A DNA stretch of 64,000 nucleotides from Nocardiopsis algeriensis (GTDB lineage: Bacteria; Actinomycetota; Actinomycetes; Streptosporangiales; Streptosporangiaceae). The notes under the pieces are model-generated. The model saw nothing but the letters and a program-made list of their open reading frames with translations. It had not been told where the DNA came from and ran no database searches. Below, piece after piece: positions 33,731 through 43,033 of this stretch. Location: assembly GCF_014203695.1 (NCBI RefSeq), contig NZ_JACHJO010000007.1, forward strand, positions 62,001 to 126,000. Direction: 5' to 3'. A program made the translations under genes and the position numbers. Each line of letters begins with the position of its first letter. Position 1 is the stretch's first letter.

Positions 33731-35578
33731 ATGGACGAAGTCGAGCAGAGCCGTGACGAAGCAGTGGGGATGCCTTCGACGACCGTGTCCGGACCGCCGG
33801 AGAACCTCACCGCGGAGACGATCACCGATGCGTTCGTACGGACGGCGCGAGACCACGCGCACCGCGAAGCGATCACGGACGGCGTGCGGACTCTGACATA
33901 CGGAGAACTGGACGCGGGCACCGACCGGATCGCCCGAGCCCTGGCCAACCGCGGCCTGCGGCCGGGACAGCACGTGGGCGTCCACCTCGATCGGAGCCTG
34001 GCCACGTACCAGCTCTTCCTGGGCATTCTCAAGGCCGGGCTCGTCGTGGTCCCCTTCAACCCCGTCCACCCGCACGACTACAAGGCGCGGATGCACGAGG
34101 CCGCCGACCCCGTGCTCATGGTTGTCGGCTCTGACCCGGAGGAGGCACCGTGGAAGGAGACGCTGTCGGCCGCCGACCTGCTGGCCGAGGCCGCCGAGCT
34201 CCCGGCCGGGGCGCCTCCGGTCGAGCTGGGTGCGGACGCCCCGGCCTTCGTCCTGTTCACCTCCGGATCGACCGGGGTGCCCAAGGGCGTCGTGATCGCG
34301 CACCGGGGGATCGCCCGGGTCTCCCGGTATCTGTCCGAGTACACCCCCGGCCCGGGTGACCGGTTCCTGCAACTCGCACAACCGAGCTTCGCGGCGTCGA
34401 CCACCGATATCTGGACTTGCCTCCTGCGCGGCGGAAGGCTCATGGTCGCCCCGCAGGAGCTTCCCGCCCTGCGGGAGCTGGCCGAGCTGATCACCCGCGA
34501 CCGGACCACGGTGCTGAACCTGCCCGTCGGGCTCTTCAACCTGCTGGTCGAACACCATCCGCAGACCCTGGCCCAAGCCAGGTGGGTGATCGTCAGCGGG
34601 GACTTCCCGTCCGCCGAGCACATGAGACGCGCCCTCGGCGTGATGGAGGGTGCTCTGTTCAACGCCTTCGGCTGCACGGAGAACTCCGCGCTCACAGCGG
34701 TGCACCGGGTCACCGAGGCGGACCTGTCCACGGGAGAGGTCCCCGTCGGCCGTCCGATGCCCACCGTGGAGCTGTCCGTCCGCGACGAGCACTTCGAGGA
34801 GTGCCCGCCCGGTCGGATCGGTGAGTTCTGCATAGCCGGAGACGGCCTCGCCCTGGGCTACCTCGGCGACCGTGAGCTGACCGAGGAGAAGTTCGTTCGG
34901 CACGGCGGCCGGAGGCTGCTGCGCACCGGGGATCTGGCCAAGTGGACCGAAGAGGGCGAGATCGTGCTCGGCGGGCGCGCCGACCAGATGCTGAAGGTCC
35001 GGGGGTTCCGGGTGGAGCCCCGCCACGTCGAGCTGACCGCCGAGGCCTTCCCGGGCGTGGCCCGAGCGGTCGTCCAGGCCCCCGCCGGCGAGGAGGCCGC
35101 GGAACGGCTCGTGCTGTGGTGCACCGCCGTTTCCGGAGTCGGCGGCCGGGGCGGTGTCGATGAGCACGCCCTCACGGCTCACCTCCGGGAGAAGTTGCCC
35201 GACCACATGGTTCCGTCGACCGTGACGGTCCTCGATTCCTTCCCCCTCAACGCCAACGGCAAGATCGACCGGAGCGAGCTGCGCGAACGGCTCGCCTCCG
35301 GGCAGGGGGCGGGGCGGAGCACGGAACAGGTCCCGCGTGACGAACTCGCCGAGACCGTCCGGTCGACGCTGGCCGCCGTGATGGACCACCCGCAGCTCGG
35401 CATCGACGACGCACTCCTCGACGCCGGGGTCACCTCGCTGCATCTGATCGACCTCGGGTCCCGGCTCGACGACGTGGTCGGTGTCGCGCTGTCTCCCGGC
35501 GATCTCCTCGACGCCGGCACGGTGGCCGGTATCGCCGACCGGATCCGGGCCGAGCGCCGTGGAGGTGGCTCCAGATGA
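33731..35578 (+). CDS. NRPS adenylation-thiolation protein for the anthranilate unit (SibE-like)
   Basis: 615 residues: adenylation domain ~30-520 and carrier domain ~540-610. Adenylation motifs are FTSGSTGVPKGVV (~176), GRIGEFCIAGDGLALGYL, LLRTGDLAKW, LKVRGFRVEP and NANGKIDR. The position that reads FDxS in amino-acid domains is FAAS (~220), lacking the Asp that binds an alpha-amino group, which fits an aryl acid substrate. The carrier serine is S569 in DAGVTSLHLI. It is expected to load 3-hydroxy-(4-methyl)anthranilate and present it to the FAD hydroxylase and to the next NRPS. ATG 33731 lies 5 bases after the UvrA-like stop; ATG 33770 is a second possibility. Confidence 0.85.
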   Translation: MDEVEQSRDEAVGMPSTTVSGPPENLTAETITDAFVRTARDHAHREAITDGVRTLTYGELDAGTDRIARALANRGLRPGQHVGVHLDRSLATYQLFLGILKAGLVVVPFNPVHPHDYKARMHEAADPVLMVVGSDPEEAPWKETLSAADLLAEAAELPAGAPPVELGADAPAFVLFTSGSTGVPKGVVIAHRGIARVSRYLSEYTPGPGDRFLQLAQPSFAASTTDIWTCLLRGGRLMVAPQELPALRELAELITRDRTTVLNLPVGLFNLLVEHHPQTLAQARWVIVSGDFPSAEHMRRALGVMEGALFNAFGCTENSALTAVHRVTEADLSTGEVPVGRPMPTVELSVRDEHFEECPPGRIGEFCIAGDGLALGYLGDRELTEEKFVRHGGRRLLRTGDLAKWTEEGEIVLGGRADQMLKVRGFRVEPRHVELTAEAFPGVARAVVQAPAGEEAAERLVLWCTAVSGVGGRGGVDEHALTAHLREKLPDHMVPSTVTVLDSFPLNANGKIDRSELRERLASGQGAGRSTEQVPRDELAETVRSTLAAVMDHPQLGIDDALLDAGVTSLHLIDLGSRLDDVVGVALSPGDLLDAGTVAGIADRIRAERRGGGSR

Positions 35579-38500
35579 CGGGCATCGGAAGACAGACGTT
35601 CCCTCCGTCGCCGGTACAGGCCGGGCTGTGGTTCGCCAGCACCTACGGCACCGACGACCCCACGGCGTACAACCAGCCCCTGATTCTGCGGCTCCCCGTC
35701 CTGCTGGACGACGAGCACTTCGCGGCCGCCGTGCGCGCGGTCCACGGCGAGCAGCTCTCCCTGCGTACGACATTCGAGATGGACCCGGACGGCGATCTTC
35801 GGCAGGTCGTGCACGACCGCCTGGATCCGATCATCGAACTGCGGGACTCGGACGAACCCGATCCGCAGGAGTGGATCGACGCGCAGGTGGACGAGGTCGC
35901 CCGGACCGTCTTCGACCTGCAGGCGGGACCGCTTGCGCGCGTCCGCCACCTTCGCCTCCTCTCCCGGGGGACGAGCCTGCTCGTGTTCAACGTCCACCAC
36001 ACCGTCTTCGACGGGATGTCGTGGAAGCCCTACCTGCGCCAGGTCGAAGCGGCCTACGCGGCCCTGGCGCACGGCCACGGGCCCCGGCCTCCGGTGCTGC
36101 GGCAGTCGGTTGAGGCCTACGCCCGGTGGCGTGAGCGCCTGGCGGACGCCGCGGAGTCGGGGGTGGCCTCCAAGACCCTGGACCATTGGCGGGAGAAACT
36201 CGCCGACGCGCCCGCGGCCGCGCCCATCACCCTGACGGGGGAACGGGAGCTCTACAGCACCTCTGCCCGGACGGTCCTCGGCCCGGAGCTGATCACGCGG
36301 GTCCAGGCGCTCTGCGCTGCGAAGGGCCTCACCACCAGCATGTTCTTCATCGCCGTGTACTTCTTGCTGTTGCATCGGCAGACCCGCCGGGACGATGTCC
36401 TGCTGGGCATGCCGCTCTCCGTGCGCGAGGGGAGCGAGACCGCCGAGGTCGTCGGACACCTGACCAACACCGTCGTGCTCCGCCACCGCCTGACGGACCG
36501 GGACACCGTCCACGACGTGCTCCGAGCCGTCAGAGACGAGGTGCTCGACGTGCTCCGGCACCGCTACACCCCACTGGAGTCCGTGGTCGCCGGCCTCCGC
36601 GACAGCGGCAGCCACCGGGACGGCACCGGCGAGCTGTTCAACGCGATGATCACCGTCATGCCGGCCGACGCGCGCGGCCTCGACCTCCGCGAATGGGGGG
36701 TGACGACGTGGGAGTACACCTCGGGTGGTGCCAAGTACGACCTGGCGCTCATCGTCGACGAGGCTCCCGACCGCAAGACGCTCGTCCTGGAGCACACCTC
36801 GACCACCGACGACGGCGCCGCGTTCGTGGACCACCTCGCCAAGCGGCTCCGGCGGCTCGTCGAGGACGTGCTCGCCGGGCCGGACGCACCGGTCCGTGAG
36901 CTGCCGTGGATGGGCGAGGAAGAGGAGGCCGCGGTCATCGCGGCCTGCTCGCGACAGGACGACGCCCCCGAGCTCGGCACCGAACTGACCGACGGCCTCT
37001 TCGCCGCGGCCGCCAAGGCCGGCCCCGACCGGCCCGCCCTGGTCGCCGACGGTGTCGTCCTCACCTACGCCGAACTCGACGACCGGGTCCGGTCCTCGGC
37101 GGCGGGCCTGGTCGCGCGAGGAGTGCGTTCGGGCACGCCGGTCGCTGTCCTCCTGCACCCCGGGGCCGACCTGGTGACAACGGTCCTCGGGATTCTGCGG
37201 GCCGGGGGAAGCTACGTCGCCCTCGACCCGGGGAACCCGGTGGAACGGCTGCGCTTCGCCATCGGCGACAGCGGCGCCGCGATCCTCGTCCGCGACCCCC
37301 GCATCGACCTGTCCGGCACGGACCTTCCCGCGGAGCTGGAGATCCTCGCCCCCGACGACCTCGACGGCGGTCCCGACGGCCTCGTCGGCCCCGGGCGCAA
37401 GGGGCCCGACGACACCGCGTACATCGTCTACACCTCGGGCTCCACCGGCCGACCCAAGGGCGTGGTGATCACCGAGGCCACGCTGGCCAATCTCGTGCAC
37501 TGCCAGGAGTGGATGTCCTCCCGGCGGCGGATGCGCACGCTCCAGTACATGTCTCCCGCCTTCGACGTCTTCGCGCTGGAACTCGTCGGTTCCCTGTGCA
37601 CGGGAGGCACCCTGGTCGTCCCGCCCGCCCATGCCAGGACCGATTTCGACACCCTCGCCGCGCAGCTCGCCGAACAGCGGATCGAGCGGGCGTTCTTCCC
37701 CTACGTGGCGCTCCGCGAACTCGCCGCGGTCCTGCGGGCCTCCTCCGTTCCGCTGCCGGACCTGCGCGAGGTGTACGTCACAGGCGAACGTCTGGTCGTC
37801 ACCGACGACTTGCGGGCAATGTTCCGAGCGCTGCCGCACGCGCGGCTGATCAACGCCTACGGCCCCTCCGAGGCGCACTGGTGCACGGCCGAGACCCTGG
37901 ACCCCGATCCCGACACATGGCCCACGATGCCGCCGATCGGGGGCCTCGTTCCCGGGGTCGACGCCCGCGTCCTCGTCGACGGCGACCGCTTGGCCCCCTT
38001 CGGTGTCGAGGGGGAGCTGTGCATCGCGGGGCCGGTGGTCTCGCCTGGCTACCTCAACCTGCCCGAGAGGACCGACAAGGCGATGCGGCCCGACCCCTTC
38101 GGGCCGGCCGGGCAGCGGATGTACCGGACCGGCGACGTGGTGGTGCTGGCGCCCGATGGACGCCTGCACTACCGGGGCCGGGTCGACGACCAGATCAAGA
38201 TCCGGGGGTACCGGGTCGAACCGGGCGAGGTGGAGTCCGCGATCGAACGCGTGCTGGACACGAACATGGCCGCGGTGGTGGCCCGGACGTCGGGAGGCGA
38301 GCGGAGGCTGCACGCGTTCGTGCAATCAGGTGCCGAACCACCGCCCGACTGGCGGGCAAGGCTCGGGAAGGTGCTCCCCGGCTACATGGTCCCGGCCACC
38401 CTCACCCGAATCGACGGCATCCCCTTGACCTCGACCGGGAAGATGGACCGCCGGGCCCTGGAGCAATGGCAGGACCGGCAGGCCGAGAACTCCGCCATGG

Positions 38501-39978
38501 GCTCCGACCGGTCGCGCCCGACTCTGGAGGAAGCGGTCGGCAGGGACACCCCGATGGCCCGGCACATGCTCGCCATGGCCGAGGTGTGGACGGAACTGCT
38601 CGGGTTCCCACCCGAGACCCCGGATGACGACTTCTTCCTGCTCGGCGGGCACTCGATGCTGGCGGCCCGCCTGCACCGGCTGGTCCGGCGTCGCTTCGGC
38701 GCGGACATCGCTCTGTCGGCTCTGCTCAGCACCCCCACCCTGCGCGGCATGGCGGGGTGCCTGGTGGACGGTGAAGGCACCGGCGACCGGACGACGGGGG
38801 CGGTGCTGCGCGACGACGCGCGCCTGCGCGACTTCTCGGTCCCGCCCGGGCGAGGGCCGACCGACGGGACGGTCCTGCTGACCGGTGCCACCGGATTCCT
38901 CGGCAGCCATCTGCTCGGCGAACTGCAGCGGGCCGGACGGCGGGTCCGCTGCCTCGTCCGCGCGGACACGGAACAGCAGGCCCGGTGGCGCCTGTCCGCG
39001 GCGTTCGAGAAATTCGCCCTGGACACCTCCGGGATCGACGGGGTGGAGGTTGTCCTGGGCGACCTGTCGAAGCCCTGGCTCGGACTGGGAGAGGGGTACG
39101 AACTGTTGGCGCGCTCGGTGGACGAGGTCTACCACGCCGCCGCGCACATCAACTTCGCCGTTCCCTACCACACGGTCAGGCGCGCGAACGTCGACGGACT
39201 GCGGACGCTGCTCGGCCTCTGCGCGGTCAACCGCACACCGCTGCGGCTGGTCTCGACGATGGGGGTCTTTCCCCCCGACTCGACCTCCGGCCGTGTGACC
39301 GAGGACGCGGTCCCCGGGGACCCCGAGTCGCTGGGCATCGGATACTCGCAGAGCAAGTGGGTGGCCGAACACCTGGCTCTGCGGGCCAGGGAGGCCGGAC
39401 TACCGGTCACGCTGCACCGCGTCGGCCGCATCGGGGGCCACGAAGGCACCGGGGCCTGTCGGCACGACGACTTCTTCTGGCTCCAGATGAAGAGTTTCGC
39501 CCTTCTCGGCCGCTACCCCGAGGACATCGTGCAGGCGCCGCACGTCGATCTGCTGCCGGTGGACTACGTGGCCCGGGCGATCGTGCGCCTCTCGTCCGCC
39601 GGGCCCGACAACGCCAACTGGCACCTGTTCCACGACCGAGGGCTCTCGTGGCCGGCGATCATCGAGACCGTCCGCGCGGAGGGGTACAGGGTCGAGCCGG
39701 TCACCCGCGCGGACTGGATGGCCGCTCTGGAACAGCGGGCCGAATCCGATGCCCGCGAGGAGGGGCTCGGCTCGCTGGTGCCGTTCATGCGCGAGGGTGT
39801 GATGCGACTCGGCGACCACGCCTTCGGCAACGAGAGGACACGCCGGCGCCTGACCGACCTGGGGTGCTCGGTACCCGTCGAGGACACGGGATGGATCAGC
39901 CGGATGTTCGCGTACTTCCGCTCCCATGGGGCGGTCCCCTTGCCGGAGAAGGACCGGCGGAAGGAGAGGCATGGCTGA
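35575..39978 (+). CDS. NRPS condensation-adenylation-thiolation-reductase protein (SibD-like)
   Basis: 1467 residues. The condensation domain (~1-430) has FNVHHTVFDGMSW (HHxxxDG at 141). The adenylation domain (~460-960) has YTSGSTGRPKGVV (~619), SPAFDVFALE, GPSEAHWCTAE, YRTGDVVVL and IKIRGYRVEPGEVE; the normal FDxx is kept, as expected for an amino (imino) acid such as alkylproline. The carrier domain has LLGGHSMLAA with S1027. The terminal NAD(P)H reductase (~1095-1440) has LLTGATGFLGSH and the YxxxK pair in GIGYSQSKWVAEHL (~1257). The reductase releases the dipeptide as an aldehyde, which closes to the PBD carbinolamine/imine. ATGA overlap with the previous gene. Confidence 0.92.
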   Translation: MTGIGRQTFPPSPVQAGLWFASTYGTDDPTAYNQPLILRLPVLLDDEHFAAAVRAVHGEQLSLRTTFEMDPDGDLRQVVHDRLDPIIELRDSDEPDPQEWIDAQVDEVARTVFDLQAGPLARVRHLRLLSRGTSLLVFNVHHTVFDGMSWKPYLRQVEAAYAALAHGHGPRPPVLRQSVEAYARWRERLADAAESGVASKTLDHWREKLADAPAAAPITLTGERELYSTSARTVLGPELITRVQALCAAKGLTTSMFFIAVYFLLLHRQTRRDDVLLGMPLSVREGSETAEVVGHLTNTVVLRHRLTDRDTVHDVLRAVRDEVLDVLRHRYTPLESVVAGLRDSGSHRDGTGELFNAMITVMPADARGLDLREWGVTTWEYTSGGAKYDLALIVDEAPDRKTLVLEHTSTTDDGAAFVDHLAKRLRRLVEDVLAGPDAPVRELPWMGEEEEAAVIAACSRQDDAPELGTELTDGLFAAAAKAGPDRPALVADGVVLTYAELDDRVRSSAAGLVARGVRSGTPVAVLLHPGADLVTTVLGILRAGGSYVALDPGNPVERLRFAIGDSGAAILVRDPRIDLSGTDLPAELEILAPDDLDGGPDGLVGPGRKGPDDTAYIVYTSGSTGRPKGVVITEATLANLVHCQEWMSSRRRMRTLQYMSPAFDVFALELVGSLCTGGTLVVPPAHARTDFDTLAAQLAEQRIERAFFPYVALRELAAVLRASSVPLPDLREVYVTGERLVVTDDLRAMFRALPHARLINAYGPSEAHWCTAETLDPDPDTWPTMPPIGGLVPGVDARVLVDGDRLAPFGVEGELCIAGPVVSPGYLNLPERTDKAMRPDPFGPAGQRMYRTGDVVVLAPDGRLHYRGRVDDQIKIRGYRVEPGEVESAIERVLDTNMAAVVARTSGGERRLHAFVQSGAEPPPDWRARLGKVLPGYMVPATLTRIDGIPLTSTGKMDRRALEQWQDRQAENSAMGSDRSRPTLEEAVGRDTPMARHMLAMAEVWTELLGFPPETPDDDFFLLGGHSMLAARLHRLVRRRFGADIALSALLSTPTLRGMAGCLVDGEGTGDRTTGAVLRDDARLRDFSVPPGRGPTDGTVLLTGATGFLGSHLLGELQRAGRRVRCLVRADTEQQARWRLSAAFEKFALDTSGIDGVEVVLGDLSKPWLGLGEGYELLARSVDEVYHAAAHINFAVPYHTVRRANVDGLRTLLGLCAVNRTPLRLVSTMGVFPPDSTSGRVTEDAVPGDPESLGIGYSQSKWVAEHLALRAREAGLPVTLHRVGRIGGHEGTGACRHDDFFWLQMKSFALLGRYPEDIVQAPHVDLLPVDYVARAIVRLSSAGPDNANWHLFHDRGLSWPAIIETVRAEGYRVEPVTRADWMAALEQRAESDAREEGLGSLVPFMREGVMRLGDHAFGNERTRRRLTDLGCSVPVEDTGWISRMFAYFRSHGAVPLPEKDRRKERHG

Positions 39979-41377
39979 GGAACGCGAGTACTCGGTGGTG
40001 ATCGTCGGCGCGGGGCCGGTCGGATGCGCTCTGGCCGTCCTGCTCCGGGGCCAGGGGATCGAGGTCGACCTCTTCGAGCGGACGTCTGCTTCCGGCCCGG
40101 TCGGCTCCGGCCACTCCTTCAATCTCACCCTCACCTCGCGCGGGCTCTCGGGACTTCCCCACCCGGTCAAGCGCCGCCTCTACCACCGGGGCACGGTGCT
40201 GACCAAGCGGATCATCCACCACCGCGACGGTGCGATCTCCACCCAGCGGTACGGGACGGCGGACGCGCACCACCTGCTGTCCATCCCCCGCCAGGTCCTC
40301 CAGGAGCTGCTGCGCGACCAGGCGGTCCGGGCCGGGGCCCGGATCCACTACGGGCGCGAGTGCGTCGGTGTGGACGCGGTCCGACCTGCGGTGACGGTCC
40401 GCGACAAGGACGGCCGCAGGACCCGGCACGAGGGGGACCTCCTCATCGGCTGCGACGGCGCCAACAGCGCCGTCCGCGGCGCCATCGCCGCCTCCGCTCC
40501 GCGGCACATGCAGGTCACCCGCAGGTCCATCGCGCACGGGCACGCGGAGATCACCATGGACTACACGGACGCGGACCCGAGCGGGTTGCACCTGTGGCCG
40601 CGGGGCGACCACTTCCTCCAGGCCATGCCCAACCGCGATCGGACGTTCACGACGAGCTTGTTCAAACCGATGGTCGGAAGTGAGCGGCGGTCCCACTTCA
40701 CCGGGCTCGACTCGGCCGAGGCGGTCCGCGGCTACTGCTCCACCGAGTTCCCGGACGTGTTCGACCGGATGAACCGGGTCGGAAGCGGCCTCATGGCGCG
40801 GCTGCCCGCACGGCTGTACACGGTCGACTGCTCGCCCTACCACTACCGCCGCACGGTGCTCGTGGGAGATGCCGCCCACGCGGTCGTCCCGTTCTACGGC
40901 CAGGGGGTCAACTGCAGTTTCGAGGACGCCGCGACCCTGGCCGCCCTCCTGGGGAAGTTCCGCGTCACCGGGGAGAGCGAGATCGCCGCGGTCACGGAAC
41001 TCGTCGCCGAGGAGTACAGCAGAGCGCGGGTCGCGCCGGGGCACGCGCTCGCCCGGTTGTCCCTGGACAACCTGGCGGAACTGTCCTCCCACGTCGACGA
41101 TCCGGCCTTCCTGGCCCGCAAATCGCTGGAGAGGCGTCTCCACGAGGAGCATCCCGATCTGTATACGCCGCTCTACCAGCTGGTGGCGTTCACGTCCGTC
41201 CCCTACGACGAGGCCCGACGCATGTACCGCGAGTCGAACGCGGTGCTGGACGGGTTGTGCGCGGGGCGCGACCTCCACCGGGAAAGGGAGCAGATCATCG
41301 GCGAATACGCCAGAGTCCGTGAGGGCGGACTCAGCCCGTCCGGCACCGCTGCCCGACAGCCGGGCGGTGTCCGGTGA
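39971..41377 (+). CDS. kynurenine 3-monooxygenase-like FAD enzyme (SibC-like)
   Basis: 468 residues, the length of kynurenine 3-monooxygenases. Motifs: VVIVGAGPVGCALAVLLRGQ, FNLTLTSRGL (KMO-type N-terminal motif), LLIGCDGANSAVRGAIA, RTVLVGDAAHAVVPFYGQGV and NCSFEDAATL. It hydroxylates kynurenine at C3, giving the hydroxyl that ends as the C9-OH of the PBD. A C-terminal extension of about 60 residues follows the conserved region, as in the family. ATG 39971 lies 8 bases inside the NRPS gene and has ggaaggagagg before it. Confidence 0.87.
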   Translation: MAEEREYSVVIVGAGPVGCALAVLLRGQGIEVDLFERTSASGPVGSGHSFNLTLTSRGLSGLPHPVKRRLYHRGTVLTKRIIHHRDGAISTQRYGTADAHHLLSIPRQVLQELLRDQAVRAGARIHYGRECVGVDAVRPAVTVRDKDGRRTRHEGDLLIGCDGANSAVRGAIAASAPRHMQVTRRSIAHGHAEITMDYTDADPSGLHLWPRGDHFLQAMPNRDRTFTTSLFKPMVGSERRSHFTGLDSAEAVRGYCSTEFPDVFDRMNRVGSGLMARLPARLYTVDCSPYHYRRTVLVGDAAHAVVPFYGQGVNCSFEDAATLAALLGKFRVTGESEIAAVTELVAEEYSRARVAPGHALARLSLDNLAELSSHVDDPAFLARKSLERRLHEEHPDLYTPLYQLVAFTSVPYDEARRMYRESNAVLDGLCAGRDLHREREQIIGEYARVREGGLSPSGTAARQPGGVR

Positions 41378-41976
41378 TCGAGAGCCTGGGCATATCCGGC
41401 GCCTTCGTCCTCACCCCCGACGTGCACCGGGACCGGCGGGGGGACTTCCTGGAGCTGCTGAGAAGCGAGGAGCTGTCTGAGCACACCGGCGTCCGGTTCC
41501 GCCTGGAGCAGGCCAGCTGCGCGACGAACGTCCGCGGCGTCCTGCGCGGCATCCACTACGCCGACGTCCCCCCAGGCCAGGCCAAGTACGTGGTGTGTGT
41601 CTCGGGGACGGTCCTGGACGTGATCGTGGACCTGCGGACGGGGTCGCCGACGTTCGGGGACTGGGCGTCGGTGCGCCTGGGCGAGGGAGCCTACCGGGGT
41701 GTCTTCCTCAGGGAAGGGCTCGGGCATGCCTACGTCGCACTCTCCGAGCACAGCACCATGGTCTACCTGTGCTCACAGGCCTACGCCCCGCAGCGCGAGC
41801 ACGGCGTGCACCCGCTCGACCCGGAGATCGGGATCACCTGGCCTGACGACGTCGAACCGATCCTGTCGGACAAGGACGCGCTGGCCCCCGGCCTGCGCTC
41901 GGCACGACAGCAGGGGCTCCTGCCCGAGTACCGGACGTGCCTGCGCCACTACGGCGAACCGACGGCCGGCCGGTGA
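41374..41976 (+). CDS. rmlC: dTDP-4-dehydrorhamnose 3,5-epimerase-like protein
   Basis: 200-residue cupin-fold epimerase. Motifs: HRDRRGDFLELLRSEEL, CATNVRGVLRGIHYADVPPG (catalytic His in RGIHY), GTVLDVIVDLRTGSPTFG and FLREGLGHAYVALSEHST. It inverts C3 and/or C5 of dTDP-4-keto-6-deoxyglucose on the way to the cluster's aminosugar. The start GTG 41374 overlaps the monooxygenase stop (GTGA). It is the last gene of the long operon; its end overlaps the convergent rmlB gene by 28 bases. Confidence 0.85.
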   Translation: MIESLGISGAFVLTPDVHRDRRGDFLELLRSEELSEHTGVRFRLEQASCATNVRGVLRGIHYADVPPGQAKYVVCVSGTVLDVIVDLRTGSPTFGDWASVRLGEGAYRGVFLREGLGHAYVALSEHSTMVYLCSQAYAPQREHGVHPLDPEIGITWPDDVEPILSDKDALAPGLRSARQQGLLPEYRTCLRHYGEPTAGR

Positions 41977-42953
41977 CGCGGCGCCGCCATGGCGCTCCGC
42001 AGCGGTTCCCACCACGAGGGGTTGGCGCGGTACCAGTCGATCACCTCGGCCAACCCTCGCTCGAAGTCGATCGTCGGCGCGTAGCCCAAGGCGCGCAGCT
42101 TGTCGTCCGCCAGGCAGTAGCGGTGGTCGTGGCCCTTGCGGTCGGGGACCCACTCCACCCGGTCCCAGGTCGCACCGAAGGCTGTGAGCAGCCGCTGGGT
42201 GAGTTCGAGGTTGGTGAGTTCGGCGATGCCGCCGATGTGGTACACCTCGCCTGGGGAGCCGCGCTCCAGCACCACGCGGATGCCCCGGCAGTGGTCGTCC
42301 ACGTGTATCCAGTCGCGGACGTTCCGCCCGTCCCCGTACAAAGGGACGGGGCGGCCTTGGATCAGGTTGGTGATGAAGAGCGGGACGACCTTCTCCGGGT
42401 ACTGGCGGGGACCGTAGTTGTTGCCGCAGCGGGTGATGCACACCGGCAGGCCGTGGGTGCGGGCGTAGGCCAGGGCGACGAGATCTCCCCCCGCCTTCGT
42501 CGCCGAGTAGGGGGAACGGGGGTCGAGCGGCGCGTCCTCGCTCCAGCTCCCGTCGGCGATGCTCCCGTACACCTCGTCCGTGGAGACATGGACGACCTTG
42601 CGGACCCCGGCTTCGAGGCAGGACTGCATCAGCGTCTGAACGCCGAGCACGTTCGTGCGGGCGAACTCCGTGCCGTCCGCGATGGAGCGGTCCACATGCG
42701 ACTCAGCGGCGAAGTTGACCACCGCATCGTGTCCCGGAAGGAGCCGGGCGAGCAGGTCCGCGTCGCAGATGTCGCCCTGTACGAAGTCGATCCGTTCCGT
42801 GACCGCGTCCAGGTTCGACCTCCTCCCCGCATAGGTCAGCTTGTCGAGTACCGTGACCGGGCCCCGGACGCGGAACTCGGATCGCGGATCGAGCAGCATG
42901 CGCACGAAGTGTGAGCCGATAAAACCCGCGCCGCCGGTGACCAGAATTCTCAT
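41949..42953 (-). CDS. rmlB: dTDP-glucose 4,6-dehydratase
   Basis: 334-residue extended short-chain dehydrogenase: RILVTGGAGFIGSHFVRML (NAD binding), FAAESHVDRSI, VHVSTDEVYGSI (Asp-Glu active site) and PYSATKAGGDLVALAYARTH (YxxxK). It makes dTDP-4-keto-6-deoxyglucose, the branching intermediate of the sugar pathway. The gene is convergent with and overlaps the rmlC 3' end; rmlA lies 80 bases upstream on the same strand, so rmlA-rmlB form a small operon. ATG 42953. Confidence 0.93.
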   Translation of the reverse strand: MRILVTGGAGFIGSHFVRMLLDPRSEFRVRGPVTVLDKLTYAGRRSNLDAVTERIDFVQGDICDADLLARLLPGHDAVVNFAAESHVDRSIADGTEFARTNVLGVQTLMQSCLEAGVRKVVHVSTDEVYGSIADGSWSEDAPLDPRSPYSATKAGGDLVALAYARTHGLPVCITRCGNNYGPRQYPEKVVPLFITNLIQGRPVPLYGDGRNVRDWIHVDDHCRGIRVVLERGSPGEVYHIGGIAELTNLELTQRLLTAFGATWDRVEWVPDRKGHDHRYCLADDKLRALGYAPTIDFERGLAEVIDWYRANPSWWEPLRSAMAAPRHRPAVGSP

Positions 42954-43033
42954 CGCTTCTTCTTCGCTCCTCTGTTGGGGCAGGGGCCGGCCCGGTGACA
43001 CGGGGCGGGCGGTGGGGAAGGGACCGAGACGGC

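Noticed and set aside
35179-38325. A 1048-codon open frame on the minus strand
   Set aside because: It lies opposite the two NRPS genes, is rich in Val/Gly/Arg/Asp as expected for an antisense frame in GC-rich DNA, and has no domain. The plus-strand NRPS motifs are unambiguous.
39971-41377. Second FAD enzyme as a tailoring hydroxylase of the finished PBD
   Set aside because: Its length and N-terminal motif fit kynurenine 3-monooxygenase, and that step would otherwise lack an enzyme in the cluster.
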